Source of the DNA: Schaedlerella arabinosiphila
Lineage (GTDB): Bacteria > Bacillota > Clostridia > Lachnospirales > Lachnospiraceae
Reading direction: 5' to 3'
Length of the DNA: 64,000 nt
Assembly (NCBI RefSeq): GCF_003885045.1
Contig: NZ_RHJS01000002.1
Coordinates: forward strand, 4,022,501-4,086,500
The notes under the pieces are model-generated. The model did no database searches. It worked only from the letters and a program-made list of their open reading frames with translations, and was not told the origin of the DNA. Below, one piece after another: positions 40,447-50,489 of this stretch; within the stretch, counting starts at the first letter, position 1; the number at the start of each line of letters is the position of its first letter. The translations under genes were made by a program, and so were the position numbers.

Positions 40447-41825
40447 AGCACATGACCTTAGCCGAGATCACCCGCGCATGCCGCGGAGTCTATCATGGAG
40501 ACAGCGCACTTGCAGCCGTGGAAGTCTCCTCCGTCACCATCGACAGCCGGAAGGTGGTAAAGGGCAGCCTGTTCATCGCCATCAAAGGGGCCCGGGTTGA
40601 CGGACATGACCTGATCCCTCAGACCATGGAAAGCGGCGCCCTGTGCGCCCTCTCTGAACGGGATTTAGGGGACGCTCCTTTTCCCTATATCCTGGTGGAA
40701 TCCTGCAGGCAGGCGCTGAAAGACCTGGCAGAGCATTACCGCCGTTCCCTGGATATCCGGGTGGTGGGTATCTCCGGCAGCGTGGGAAAGACCAGCACCA
40801 AGGAGATGATCGCCTCCGTACTCTCCCAGAGATACCGGGTTCTGAAAACGGAGGGCAATTTCAACAATGAAGTGGGTCTGCCCCTGACCGTGTTCCGCAT
40901 CCGGGAAGAGCATGAGGTTGCGGTTCTGGAAATGGGGATCAGTGATTTTGGAGAAATGACAAGGCTTGCCAGGATCGCAAGGCCGGATATCTGCGTCATC
41001 ACTAATATCGGCTGCGCCCACCTGGAGCAGTTAAAGGACAGGGACGGCATCCTGAAGGCCAAGACTGAGATGTTTGCTTTCATGAATCCCAACGGACAGA
41101 TCCTGCTCAACGGGGATGATGACAAGCTCCGTACCTATACCCCGGAAAACGGGCTTCAGCCTGTCTATTTCGGCCTGGGCGAACACTGCAGCTTCCGGGC
41201 GGAGCAGGTGGTGGATCAGGGGCTGCGCGGAACCGATGCGGAATTTGTCACACCTGATTCCCGATTTTCGGCGCATATCTCCATTCCCGGCAGCCACATG
41301 GTTCATAACGCCATGGCGGGAACCGCTGTCGGACGTCTCCTGGGACTGACGGATTCGGAGATCCGGGCAGGGATCGAAGCCCTGGTTCCCCTTGCGGGGC
41401 GCAACCACCTTATCGAGACAGACACCTTCGTGATCATTGACGACTGTTACAACGCCAATCCTGCCTCCATGAAAGCCTCCCTGGATGTTCTGGCAAAAGC
41501 AGATACCAGAACCGCCGCGATTCTGGGAGATATGGGCGAGCTGGGGGACAACTGGAAGGCGCTTCACCGGGAAGTCGGAAGGTACGCTGCAGAGCTTGGG
41601 ATTCAGATTCTGATATGTATCGGAGAGATGGCGGAGGAGATCGCTGCCGGAGCCCGGGAAGCAGGAGCCCCGGAGGTCTGTCACTATACAGATAAACAGG
41701 GATTTTTTGCGGAGCTTGACCGCCTGTTAAAGCCGGGGGATTCCATCCTGGTCAAAGCTTCCCATATGATGGAATTTCCCGAGATCGTAGAACGTTTACA
41801 GGCAAAGGGCGGGGCTTCCAGATAG
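40443..41825 (+). CDS. murF: UDP-MurNAc-tripeptide--D-alanyl-D-alanine ligase
   Basis: 460 residues. Walker A GISGSVGKTSTKEMI, FNNEVGLPLT and DDCYNANPASMKASLD are typical of MurF. It adds D-Ala-D-Ala (from Ddl) to the peptidoglycan precursor. ATG 40443 within the ddl stop is chosen; the frame is open further upstream inside ddl but without a better site. Confidence 0.95.
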   Translation: MKHMTLAEITRACRGVYHGDSALAAVEVSSVTIDSRKVVKGSLFIAIKGARVDGHDLIPQTMESGALCALSERDLGDAPFPYILVESCRQALKDLAEHYRRSLDIRVVGISGSVGKTSTKEMIASVLSQRYRVLKTEGNFNNEVGLPLTVFRIREEHEVAVLEMGISDFGEMTRLARIARPDICVITNIGCAHLEQLKDRDGILKAKTEMFAFMNPNGQILLNGDDDKLRTYTPENGLQPVYFGLGEHCSFRAEQVVDQGLRGTDAEFVTPDSRFSAHISIPGSHMVHNAMAGTAVGRLLGLTDSEIRAGIEALVPLAGRNHLIETDTFVIIDDCYNANPASMKASLDVLAKADTRTAAILGDMGELGDNWKALHREVGRYAAELGIQILICIGEMAEEIAAGAREAGAPEVCHYTDKQGFFAELDRLLKPGDSILVKASHMMEFPEIVERLQAKGGASR

Positions 41826-42782
41826 TTACGATTGCTTTTCCTTCTGCTTTTGCGGAAGCTGCGCCAATATGATGGCCGCAAATACCAGGACGCACCCCAG
41901 CAGTTCTTTTACTGAGAGACGTTCCTTGAGAACCAGCCATCCGGTCAGCACTGCGAATACGGATTCCAGGCTCATCAGCAGGGAGGCCACCGTGGGATTG
42001 AGGTGCTTCTGCGTGATGATCTGCAGGGTATAGGCCACGCCGCTGGAGAGAACGCCCGCATAGGCCAGCGGCAGCCACGCCTGCAGGATCTGGCTGAGGT
42101 GGGGCTGCTCCATCAGCACCATCGGAAACGCGCTGATGCACCCGCATACAAAAAACTGGATGCAGGATAAGCGAATCCCGTCCACTTTAGGCGAGAAATA
42201 ATCCACCGCCAGGATATGCAGGGAAAAGACCACCGCGCACAGAAGGACCATAAAGTCCCCGTAAGAGATGGAAAAGCCTTCTTTGATGCACAGCAGATAC
42301 ATTCCCAGCACTGCCAGTCCCACGCCGATCCAGGTTTTGGTTCCTACTTTTTTGCCCAGCACGATCCCCAGCAGAGGGACGATCAGGATATACAGCGCCG
42401 TGATAAATCCTGCTTTTCCCGCAGTTGTATACTGTATGCCGATCTGCTGCAGGGAGGTGGACAGGGTCAAAATCACCCCGCAGCATAAACCTCCCGTCAG
42501 CAGAATCTTACCGTTTCGGGCGTTTTCCCCTTCCGCGGCCTGGTTTTCTTTTCTGTGTTCTGCGTCCGCCGGCTTCACTCCGGCATCCTGTTCTTTCTCC
42601 TTCTTCTGCCGATCCATGAACCAGATGACCGGAAGCAGCACCAGGCTTCCCATGAAGCTGCGCACGCAGTTGAAGGAAAAGGGGCCGAGATAATCCATTC
42701 CCACGCTCTGGGCCACAAACGCGCTGCCCCAGATCAGGGCCGCCAGCATCAGCAGAACATTGTATTTTAATTTGTGATTCAT
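41826..42782 (-). CDS. DMT family (EamA) transporter
   Basis: 318 residues, ten membrane helices in two EamA repeats (ALIWGSAFVAQSVGM at the start, FSLHILAVDYFSPKVDG, and VASLLMSLESVFAVLTGWLVL). Between helices 2 and 3 is a charged loop of about 45 residues (KKEKEQDAGVKPADAEH). It probably exports a small metabolite; substrate unknown. It ends one base from murF on the opposite strand. Confidence 0.9.
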   Translation of the reverse strand: MNHKLKYNVLLMLAALIWGSAFVAQSVGMDYLGPFSFNCVRSFMGSLVLLPVIWFMDRQKKEKEQDAGVKPADAEHRKENQAAEGENARNGKILLTGGLCCGVILTLSTSLQQIGIQYTTAGKAGFITALYILIVPLLGIVLGKKVGTKTWIGVGLAVLGMYLLCIKEGFSISYGDFMVLLCAVVFSLHILAVDYFSPKVDGIRLSCIQFFVCGCISAFPMVLMEQPHLSQILQAWLPLAYAGVLSSGVAYTLQIITQKHLNPTVASLLMSLESVFAVLTGWLVLKERLSVKELLGCVLVFAAIILAQLPQKQKEKQS

Positions 42783-42800
42783 TTTGTACTTCCTCCCTCA

Positions 42801-44144
42801 TCAGCTCTCAATGAGCTTTTTCTCCTTCCAGTTCCCCGTCCGGTACCACAGGTACGAGATGGCAAAATTCACAAACCACCCCAACGGCACCGCATACCAG
42901 ACAAACTGAATCCCAAATACCGGGGAGCAGAGCTGCGCCACCGATACACGGATTCCCAGATTGATCAGATTCGCGATCATATAGACCTTCACATCCCCCG
43001 CCCCCCGCAGGACTCCGTCTGTCACCGACTTGAAGCCGAGAAAGGCAAAGAACCATCCCGTAAACTTCAGATAAGCCGTCCCGGTAGAAAATGCCTCCGG
43101 GGATTCTGCCGCACTGACAAACATGGAAATGATGGGCCCGTAAAAAAACTGGGAGATCAGGATCAGCCCTGCGCCGAAGCCTATCACAATGCGGAACGCG
43201 GCGCGGTAGCCTTCCCCCACTCGTTTCGTATTTCCTGCACCCAGGTTCTGGGCGGTAAATGTGGACATGGCGTTTCCGCTGGCGATCATGGGAACGACAC
43301 ACACCGATTCCAGACGCATTCCGGCGGAATAGCCTGCCACGGCAGACGACCCGAACTGATTTACCGCAGACTGGGTCAGCAGCATTCCGATGCTGACGAT
43401 GGACTGCTGTATAATGGATGGAACAGCGATCCGCACCCCGCCGGCAAACATCCCGGAGTCGAACTTTTTCACCGCCCCTTCTGTCTCATACTCCTTCAGC
43501 AGCCGCATCAGTATCACAAAGGAGATCACGGAGGATACCCCCTGTGCAATCACCGTGGCAATGGCGACGCCTGCCACGCCAAGCCGCAGTCCGGCTACCA
43601 TCCACAGATCCAGCACCACGTTCAGTACTGAGGAAAAAATGAGAAGTATCAGCGGTATCTGGGATTTTCCCAGGGCGTTGAAATTTGCGGACAATATACT
43701 ATACATAAACATAAACGGAAGCCCCGCGAAGTAAATCTGCAGGTACAGCACCGCGTCCGCGAAAATATTATCCGGAGTCTTCAATGCGCGCAGAATTGCC
43801 GGGTTCACGAAAAAACCGAGCAGAGCCATCAGCACGCTGAACATCCCAAATGCGATCAGAAACGTGTAGATCGAGGTTTTCATTTCCCGGTATTTTTTTG
43901 CGCCCAGATATTGGCTTGCAAGGACTGAAGCCCCCATTCCGCTGCCGATGGCCACCATGATGAACACCGTCGTAAAAGAGTAGGAAGCGCCTACGGCTGC
44001 CAGAGCCTCTTCACCCACCAGGTTTCCTACGATCACGGAATCCGCCATATTATAGAACTGCTGAAACAGATTTCCTATGATCATCGGCAGGGCAAAAAGA
44101 AACATGGAACGCCCCGGCTTCCCATTGATCAGATCCAGCTTCAT
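42801..44144 (-). CDS. MATE family efflux transporter
   Basis: About 447 residues from ATG 44144 (GGGG eight bases upstream), with twelve helices. MFLFALPMIIGNLFQQFYNMAD, GSGMGASVLASQYLG and GRMRLESV-like GMRLESVCVVPMIASGN are MATE features. It is a Na+ or H+ coupled drug/metabolite exporter, substrate unknown. It starts upstream of the DMT gene on the same strand with a gap of 18 bases, likely one transcript. Confidence 0.9.
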   Translation of the reverse strand: MKLDLINGKPGRSMFLFALPMIIGNLFQQFYNMADSVIVGNLVGEEALAAVGASYSFTTVFIMVAIGSGMGASVLASQYLGAKKYREMKTSIYTFLIAFGMFSVLMALLGFFVNPAILRALKTPDNIFADAVLYLQIYFAGLPFMFMYSILSANFNALGKSQIPLILLIFSSVLNVVLDLWMVAGLRLGVAGVAIATVIAQGVSSVISFVILMRLLKEYETEGAVKKFDSGMFAGGVRIAVPSIIQQSIVSIGMLLTQSAVNQFGSSAVAGYSAGMRLESVCVVPMIASGNAMSTFTAQNLGAGNTKRVGEGYRAAFRIVIGFGAGLILISQFFYGPIISMFVSAAESPEAFSTGTAYLKFTGWFFAFLGFKSVTDGVLRGAGDVKVYMIANLINLGIRVSVAQLCSPVFGIQFVWYAVPLGWFVNFAISYLWYRTGNWKEKKLIES

Positions 44145-44265
44145 CAAGTCTTCCCCTTTCATCACTCAACTTTCTCTTGCAGGGCGTACCTTCCGCGACA
44201 GCCGCCCTCCTTTTATCATACGAAAGACTATCCTATTATATAATTTTTTTATCATCATGTAAACA

Positions 44266-44306
44266 GAAAAAGGAATGTCCCTGCCGCAGCATCGGACATC
44301 CCTTTA
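44266..44306 (-). terminator. Terminator of glgC-glgD
   Basis: AAAGGGATGTCC pairs with GGACATTCCTTT (one G-T), followed by TT on the minus strand, 28 bases after glgD. Confidence 0.65.
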
Positions 44307-44333
44307 TTATTTTACTTATATGCTCAATCTATT

Positions 44334-45458
44334 CTACAGTGTATCTTCCCTGCGTACATATCCCGGCTTCTCAGGCGCCGCGACCACCTCTTTTGCATGG
44401 ATGATCTTTGCACGCTTATCCACAACCTGGTTCTCGATGTGCGCGCCTTCTCCGATCAGCGCGCCCGGAAGGATCACGCTGTTCTTCACAACCGCGCCCT
44501 TCTTGATCACGCAGCCGCGGCCGATTACGGAATTTTCCACGGTTCCTTCGATCAGGCATCCGTTGGAGACAACCGAATACTTCACGCTGCTGTCCTCAAA
44601 ATACTGTGTCGGGCTGGAATCGTTGGTGCGTGTGTAGATCGGCCAGTCCTCGTCAAACAGGCTGGCTGCCGTCTTGCCGTCGATCAGGGACAGGTTCGCG
44701 TCATAGTAGCTCTTGAAATCCGTAATCGTTGCAAAATATCCCCGGTGTGCCACTCCCCGGATATCCAGTTCTTCGCATTCCTTGTTTACAATCTGCGCCA
44801 GCGTATACATGGAGGAGATCTTTCTTGCTTTTTTAATCAGCTCTACAAACAGCTCCTTCTTCATCACGTAAGTGTCCATAGAGATATTCCTGTTCTTTGC
44901 GGTTCCCCGGTTCTTCTCAATGGAGAGAACACCCTTCTGCTTGTTCAGGTTCAGAAGGTCGCAGTTCAGATACATCTCTTTCGCATTGTCTACGGAATGA
45001 TACAGCATCGTGATATCCGCCTCCGATTCGATATGCGTCTGGAGCAGGGTATCAAAATTCTGTGTAAATACCATAAAATTCGGCGTGATGATCACATACT
45101 GCTCATGCGTCCTTTCAATACAGTCGATGTTCTCATAAAATGCCGCAATATCGGTATTGTAAATGTCATTGTCCGAACTGTTCTGTGAAAACAGCACCTG
45201 AAGCTTTCCGCGCTTGGAATTGATGCTGTAATGCCGCCCGGTTCCCAGATGATCGATCAGTGAACGCGGTTTTCTCCTGACAAAGACCTTGATCTGTTCA
45301 ATCTCACTGTTGCTAAAATTGGAAATCGGAAAGTCAATCACACGATATCTTCCCAGGAAAGAGAAAGCTCCAATCGTACGATGATTCTCCAATCCCTCAA
45401 CCCATATATGATTTCCGGATGTATTCACGATACCAAATGCTTTTGCCATATTATTCAA
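44334..45458 (-). CDS. glgD: Glucose-1-phosphate adenylyltransferase subunit GlgD
   Basis: 374 residues. It has the nucleotidyltransferase fold and left-handed beta-helix end (NSVIGRGCVIKKGAVVKNSVIL) of ADP-glucose pyrophosphorylases, but the N-terminal GGxGxRL motif of the active subunit is not there (GIVNTSGNHIWVEGL instead). This is the regulatory GlgD type of Firmicutes. It starts MNNMAKAFG, overlapping glgC by eight bases. Confidence 0.93.
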   Translation of the reverse strand: MNNMAKAFGIVNTSGNHIWVEGLENHRTIGAFSFLGRYRVIDFPISNFSNSEIEQIKVFVRRKPRSLIDHLGTGRHYSINSKRGKLQVLFSQNSSDNDIYNTDIAAFYENIDCIERTHEQYVIITPNFMVFTQNFDTLLQTHIESEADITMLYHSVDNAKEMYLNCDLLNLNKQKGVLSIEKNRGTAKNRNISMDTYVMKKELFVELIKKARKISSMYTLAQIVNKECEELDIRGVAHRGYFATITDFKSYYDANLSLIDGKTAASLFDEDWPIYTRTNDSSPTQYFEDSSVKYSVVSNGCLIEGTVENSVIGRGCVIKKGAVVKNSVILPGALIGEGAHIENQVVDKRAKIIHAKEVVAAPEKPGYVRREDTL

Positions 45459-46590
45459 CCCCCTTTACACGCTTCGCAACCAGCTCGATATGTTCGCTGT
45501 CCGCGCTTCCCACGACAGCCTCTTTTCCGATCTTCACTCCGTCCGCAACCAACGCGCGGGTTACCACCGCGCCTTCTTCTACTGTTACGCCCGGCATGAG
45601 CACGCTGTCAATGATCTTTGCTCCGGCGCCTACTTTTGCTCCGGTAAACAATACGGAATTTTTCACTTCTCCTTCAATCACACAGCCCTGTGTAATAAAG
45701 GCGCGCTTGATATCCGCATCTGCTCCTACATAATGGGGCAGGGTTGTCACATCTTCTGTATAAATTTTCCAGGTAGGGTCACTTAAGTCGAGTTCATTCT
45801 TTTTATCCAGAAGATCCATGTTTGCTTCCCACAGGGAGTCGATGGTTCCCACATCCTTCCAGTATCCCTTGAACTTGTACGCAAGAAGCCTCTTGCCGTC
45901 GTTCAGAAGCGTGGGGATGATGTCCTTGCCGAAGTCATGATTCGAATCGGGATTCTTCATATCCGCAACCAGGAGCTTGCGAAGCTGCTTCCAGTCGAAG
46001 ATATAGATTCCCATGGAAGCCAGATTGCTCTTGGGCTTTTCCGGTTTTTCCTCAAATTCGTAGATCACGCCGTCTTCATTGGCATTCATAATACCGAAGC
46101 GGCTGGCTTCCCGCATGGGCACTTCGATCACGGCGATGGTAGCATCCGCCTTGTTTTCTTTATGGTAGTCCAGCATCTTGGAATAATTCATCTTATAGAT
46201 ATGATCTCCGGAAAGCACCAGAAGGTATTCCGGGCTGTATGTATCTATAAAATCAATATTCTGCGAGATCGCATCCGCGGTTCCGCGGTATACATCCAGA
46301 TTCGCGTCCGCTTTTTCACGCGGCGGCAGAACATAGACCCCGCTGCCCTTGGCGTCCAGCCCCCACCGGCGGCCCATGGAAACATAGCTGTTCAGCAATA
46401 CGGACTCATACTGGGTCAATACTCCGACAACATCAATCCCACTGTTCGCGCAATTGCTGAGCGGAAAATCCACGATACGGTACTTTCCGCCATATGAAAC
46501 GGCTGGCTTGGCAACTTTATTGGTCAGATCGTGCAGCCGCGACCCTCGGCCGCCGGCTAAAATCATTGCTACCATATTATTCTGCTTCAT
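45451..46590 (-). CDS. glgC: Glucose-1-phosphate adenylyltransferase, catalytic subunit
   Basis: 379 residues. MILAGGRGSRLHDLTNKVAKPA, YRIVDFPLSNCANSGI, LVLSGDHIYKMNY and the beta-helix end are full GlgC features. It makes ADP-glucose for glycogen synthesis. First of a two-gene operon with glgD, with a promoter at 46632-46660. No glgA is in the window. Confidence 0.95.
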   Translation of the reverse strand: MKQNNMVAMILAGGRGSRLHDLTNKVAKPAVSYGGKYRIVDFPLSNCANSGIDVVGVLTQYESVLLNSYVSMGRRWGLDAKGSGVYVLPPREKADANLDVYRGTADAISQNIDFIDTYSPEYLLVLSGDHIYKMNYSKMLDYHKENKADATIAVIEVPMREASRFGIMNANEDGVIYEFEEKPEKPKSNLASMGIYIFDWKQLRKLLVADMKNPDSNHDFGKDIIPTLLNDGKRLLAYKFKGYWKDVGTIDSLWEANMDLLDKKNELDLSDPTWKIYTEDVTTLPHYVGADADIKRAFITQGCVIEGEVKNSVLFTGAKVGAGAKIIDSVLMPGVTVEEGAVVTRALVADGVKIGKEAVVGSADSEHIELVAKRVKGVE

Positions 46591-46631
46591 AGTGAACCCT
46601 CTCTTTCATAATAAATAGTAACGTGTTTTCT

Positions 46632-46660
46632 ATTATACAATTATTTCTATATTTTTTCTA
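46632..46660 (-). promoter_or_regulatory. Promoter of glgC
   Basis: TAGAAA (46660-46655), 17 bases, TATAAT (46637-46632) on the minus strand. The -10 is strong; the -35 matches at four of six. Confidence 0.5.
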
Positions 46661-46769
46661 CAATTTCATGCAAAAAAGACCATAAAATATGGAAATTTTT
46701 GGTTTATATGCTTGCAAGAGCCAAAAAGTGCTGATATTCTTTTTACAGACAGCCGTTTTTTCCATGCAT

Positions 46770-46798
46770 TTGTGTGAAAGAACTGTAAATACTATACT
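46770..46798 (+). promoter_or_regulatory. Promoter of the YwaF-type gene
   Basis: TTGTGT (46770-46775), 17 bases, TATACT (46793-46798), 30 bases before the ATG, divergent from glgC. Confidence 0.55.
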
Positions 46799-46827
46799 AC
46801 GATATACTTGATACAGGAGACTATATT

Positions 46828-47535
46828 ATGAATCGAATTTTTTCGGCATCGTCTGCCTCCCCGCTCCGCTTCGGCAGATTTTTTCTGGCCTGCGGGCTTC
46901 TCATGCTTCTTTCTGAGGTCTGGAAGCAGGCATGTCTCACCTTTGTCCTGAATCACGGCTCCTATGAGTGGAGGTACTTCCCCTTTCATCTGTGCAGTAT
47001 CCCCATGTATATCCTGCCCTTTCTTCCATATACGAAAAGTCCCCTGCTGCGCAATACCTTCCTTAGCTTCCTCATGACTTTCGGGCTGCTCGGAGGAATC
47101 GCCGTATTTGCCGACACCAGCGGGCTCCATTATCCTCTGAGAGCGCTGACGTTTCATTCTTATGCATGGCACGTGCTTTTGATCGTGGTCGGAATCCTGG
47201 CGGCCGCAGCCCGCTATTCTGAGATGCCCGGCTCCCTTCCGGGCTTTAGGGATTATGCGGGAGCCGTTGTTTTTTATCTGCTCTGCTGCGCGGCAGCCGC
47301 ATCCATCAACCAGATCTGCGGACGCTTCGGAACCATCAATATGTTTTATATCAATCCGGACTATCCTATGGAGCAGATCGTCTTTTCCGATCTTGTTCCC
47401 TGGCTGGGCAACCTCACCGTGATCTTCCTCTATATCGGCATGACTGTCTTTGGCGCGGGAATCCTGTTTCTCATGTGGAGAGTACTACTGCCCCGGGCGG
47501 CTGCTATTCTTTCTGGAACAGTTCGTCCCGTGTGA
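46828..47535 (+). CDS. YwaF/TIGR02206-type membrane protein
   Basis: 235 residues, six to seven helices. The block PFHLCSIPMYILPFLPY and the MEQIVFSDLVPWLGN region match the YwaF group of integral membrane proteins of unknown function. CAGGAG precedes the ATG. Its last 32 bases overlap the convergent MATE gene. Confidence 0.75.
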   Translation: MNRIFSASSASPLRFGRFFLACGLLMLLSEVWKQACLTFVLNHGSYEWRYFPFHLCSIPMYILPFLPYTKSPLLRNTFLSFLMTFGLLGGIAVFADTSGLHYPLRALTFHSYAWHVLLIVVGILAAAARYSEMPGSLPGFRDYAGAVVFYLLCCAAAASINQICGRFGTINMFYINPDYPMEQIVFSDLVPWLGNLTVIFLYIGMTVFGAGILFLMWRVLLPRAAAILSGTVRPV

Positions 47536-48886
47536 TGTTGTTCAGCCATCTTCCGCTGCGGTAATGCCTGAGCACCCAGGGCCATTTTGCAAATTCATCG
47601 GTACAGAGCAGGAAATAGACCCACATAACCGGCAGCTTTAAGACAAATGCAGCCAAAAAGCCCAGCGGCACCCCGTAGCACCACATGACGATCGTATCGC
47701 AGATGAATCCGAACCTGCTGTCGCCGCCCGCCCGAAACGCGCCTGCGATCAGCGTCGTGTTGACTGCCGCCCCCATAATATAATATGTATTGATCCACAG
47801 CATATATTTCAGATAGTGCATGGCCTGGGCGCTGAGGGAGGATGACGCATAGTTCAGGACAATGGGCATTGCCGCTATCACGATCAGCCCTCCGACAGCG
47901 CCGGAGATCACGGTCAGCTTCATAAGCTTTTTCGCGGCGTCCCTTGCCTCCTCGATCTTATTTTCCCCGATCACATTTCCAAGCAAAATCCCGCCTGCAT
48001 TCGCCATTCCAAAGCACAGTATGGTTCCGAAATTGCGGACCACCACCACGAAGGAGTTGGCGGCCACCGCGTCCGTCCCCATATGCCCCATGACAACAGA
48101 GTACATGGCAAATGCCACGCTCCATACGATATCGTTTCCCAGAGCAGGCAGAGAAAGCCTTACAAAGTCTTTAAACAGCAGCCGATTGCTCACAAACATA
48201 TAGCGGAGATTCAGCTTGATGGTGCTTTTAGCCCTGGATACCGCAAAGCAGGCGATCAGCTCAACCAGCCGTGAAACAGAGGTGGCAAGCCCTACTCCCG
48301 CCGCTCCAAGCCTGGGCGCTCCGAACAGTCCAAAGATAAAGACTGCGTTCAGGATGATATTGAGCGAAAACGCCAGTACATTGAGGGCCGTACTGATCAC
48401 CACCTGCTCCACGCTGCGCAGGATGGCCAGGTAGACCTCCGCGATTCCGCAGCACAGGTAGCTCACGCTCATGAACCGCAGATAGGAGGCGCCCACCGCG
48501 ATCAGCTCCGCGTCGTTGGTGAAAAGCCGCATCAGCATGTCCGGCACCAGCAGGGCAGTTCCGCAGAAAACTACGGAGATCACCGTGGAAAACCGGAGCG
48601 CGATTCCCTCCACCACCTGAATTGCTTCCAGGTTCCCTTTGCCATAATACTGGGCGCACAGTATCGTGGCGCCCGTACCCAGCCCGTAAAATACCATAAA
48701 AAGGATATTGGCGTACTGGGACGCCAGCGACACGGCAGAGATGGCCGACTGCCCTACATAATTCAGCATAATCACGTCCGCCGAGCTGACGGCAGAGCTC
48801 AGCAGATTCTGAATGACGATCGGCAGCACCAGCTTAAAAATCCGCTCATAAAATGTTCTTTTTCCTGTCAGGTTCTTTTGCAGCAT
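47504..48886 (-). CDS. MATE family efflux transporter (second)
   Basis: 460 residues with twelve helices. It starts with a charged segment, then IFKLVLPIVIQNLLSSAVSSAD, GTGATILCAQYYGKGN and MGTDAVAANSFV. It is not a close copy of the MATE at 42.8 kb. Exporter; substrate unknown. Convergent and overlapping with the YwaF gene. Confidence 0.9.
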   Translation of the reverse strand: MLQKNLTGKRTFYERIFKLVLPIVIQNLLSSAVSSADVIMLNYVGQSAISAVSLASQYANILFMVFYGLGTGATILCAQYYGKGNLEAIQVVEGIALRFSTVISVVFCGTALLVPDMLMRLFTNDAELIAVGASYLRFMSVSYLCCGIAEVYLAILRSVEQVVISTALNVLAFSLNIILNAVFIFGLFGAPRLGAAGVGLATSVSRLVELIACFAVSRAKSTIKLNLRYMFVSNRLLFKDFVRLSLPALGNDIVWSVAFAMYSVVMGHMGTDAVAANSFVVVVRNFGTILCFGMANAGGILLGNVIGENKIEEARDAAKKLMKLTVISGAVGGLIVIAAMPIVLNYASSSLSAQAMHYLKYMLWINTYYIMGAAVNTTLIAGAFRAGGDSRFGFICDTIVMWCYGVPLGFLAAFVLKLPVMWVYFLLCTDEFAKWPWVLRHYRSGRWLNNITRDELFQKE

Positions 48887-49030
48887 CTCTTCTCTCCTGT
48901 TTTGTATCTTCCTGCTATTTGCTTATTTTTTTCCAGATTGTTGCTTGCTTTCTTTTATTTTACTATTCTTCCTTTATTTTACTGTCTTTCCTTAGTATAA
49001 CTGATTTCATCCGCAGGTACAAGACAAGCC

Positions 49031-50437
49031 TTATCTTTCTTTTATGACCACCTCCCGCAGCATCCAGAGGCACAGCAGGTTGGGAATTGCCATAAAGGAA
49101 TTGAATAAATCGGACATTGTCCACACAAGATCCAATGACAGAACCGCCCCCAGATATACGGCAGATATATACAGGATATGGTATTGTCTCAGACCCTTAC
49201 TCCCCCACAGATACCGGACCGCACACTCCCCGTAAAAGTTCCAGCCGATGATGGTGGCAAAGGCAAACAAAACCAATGCTGCCGACAGCACCAGGCTTCC
49301 GTCCACAGAAAAACCTCCCGGGATACGCAGGCCTGACACGCCGTTTTGGAACAGGCCGTCCAGTTGGGAAAATGCCAGGAAGCAGAGCCGGTCGGGCGAT
49401 GCATGGCAAAAAAGCTCCGGGCTTTTGACCATGCTGCTGACCACGGCGATTCCCGTGATTGCGCACATGACCACCGTATCCCAGAATGTCCCGGTCATAG
49501 ATACAAGCCCCTGCTGCCTGGGCGATCCGGTATGGGCGGACGCCGCGGCCATGGGGATGGAACCGAGTCCTGCCTCGTTGGTAAAAAGCCCCCTGGAAAT
49601 CCCCGCCCGTATTCCGGTCATAACCGCCGTGCCTGCTGCCCCGCCGACGACGGAACGGGAGGAGAAGGCGGAATGTAAAATCGCCCAGAGAGCCTCCGGC
49701 AGCACGTCCCGGTTCAGCCAGATCAGCAGAAAGCAGCCTGACAGATAAAAAAGGCTCATGAAAGGGACAAGCCAGGTACAGATTGCTGCGATCTGTTTCG
49801 CCCCTCCCAGGATCACGATTCCGGTCAGAAGCGCCGCCGTAATGCCGATCACCTGCGAAGACATCTCCTTTTGCTCCAGAACCGCCGCCGCGATGGAATG
49901 GGACTGCACGCTGCTGCCCATCCCAAGGGACACCAGGATCACGGAAAAGGCGAATAGAACCGCGGCGCTTTTCTGATGCAGCACATGCTCCATCACATAC
50001 ATGGGGCCGCCCCGGTATGTCCCATCCTCCTGTATCATGCGGTACCGCACGGAGAGATAGCATTCGGCATAGCAGGTGGCGATCCCCAGCACGCCGGTGA
50101 TCCAGCACCAGAACACTGCCCCCGGCCCCCCGATGGCCACCGCGGTGGAGATCCCGATGATATTTCCCGTTCCGATGGTCGCGGCAAGGGACGTGGCAAG
50201 GGCGGAAAACGGAGACACATTACCTCCCCGGCACTCCCGGTCTTCCCTGGGAGCCTCCCCCTTTTTCCGGCTCTGGTCCGTCCCCATAACACTAAGGCGG
50301 ATTCCCTGGGGGATCTTTCTCTGGATGACATGCAGGCGGACCGTAAAATAAATGTGTGTACCCAGCAGGATCACAAGCATGGGCATGCTCCACAGAAACC
50401 TCTGCAGAGACTGGACGGCATAAGCAATACAGGACAT
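49031..50437 (-). CDS. Alanine/sodium symporter (AGCS family)
   Basis: 468 residues, about ten helices. AATIGTGNIIGISTAVAIGG, GPMYVMEHVL, FTNEAGLGSIPMAAASAH and IGWNFYGECAVRYLWG are AGCS signatures. It takes up alanine or glycine with Na+. ATG 50437 is seven bases from AAGGTG; an ATG at 50452 has no good site. Single gene. Confidence 0.93.
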   Translation of the reverse strand: MSCIAYAVQSLQRFLWSMPMLVILLGTHIYFTVRLHVIQRKIPQGIRLSVMGTDQSRKKGEAPREDRECRGGNVSPFSALATSLAATIGTGNIIGISTAVAIGGPGAVFWCWITGVLGIATCYAECYLSVRYRMIQEDGTYRGGPMYVMEHVLHQKSAAVLFAFSVILVSLGMGSSVQSHSIAAAVLEQKEMSSQVIGITAALLTGIVILGGAKQIAAICTWLVPFMSLFYLSGCFLLIWLNRDVLPEALWAILHSAFSSRSVVGGAAGTAVMTGIRAGISRGLFTNEAGLGSIPMAAASAHTGSPRQQGLVSMTGTFWDTVVMCAITGIAVVSSMVKSPELFCHASPDRLCFLAFSQLDGLFQNGVSGLRIPGGFSVDGSLVLSAALVLFAFATIIGWNFYGECAVRYLWGSKGLRQYHILYISAVYLGAVLSLDLVWTMSDLFNSFMAIPNLLCLWMLREVVIKER

Positions 50438-50489
50438 GAGCTCACCTTCCATGAACCTATTGCTTCTATGTATATGAACCTGTCTGCCG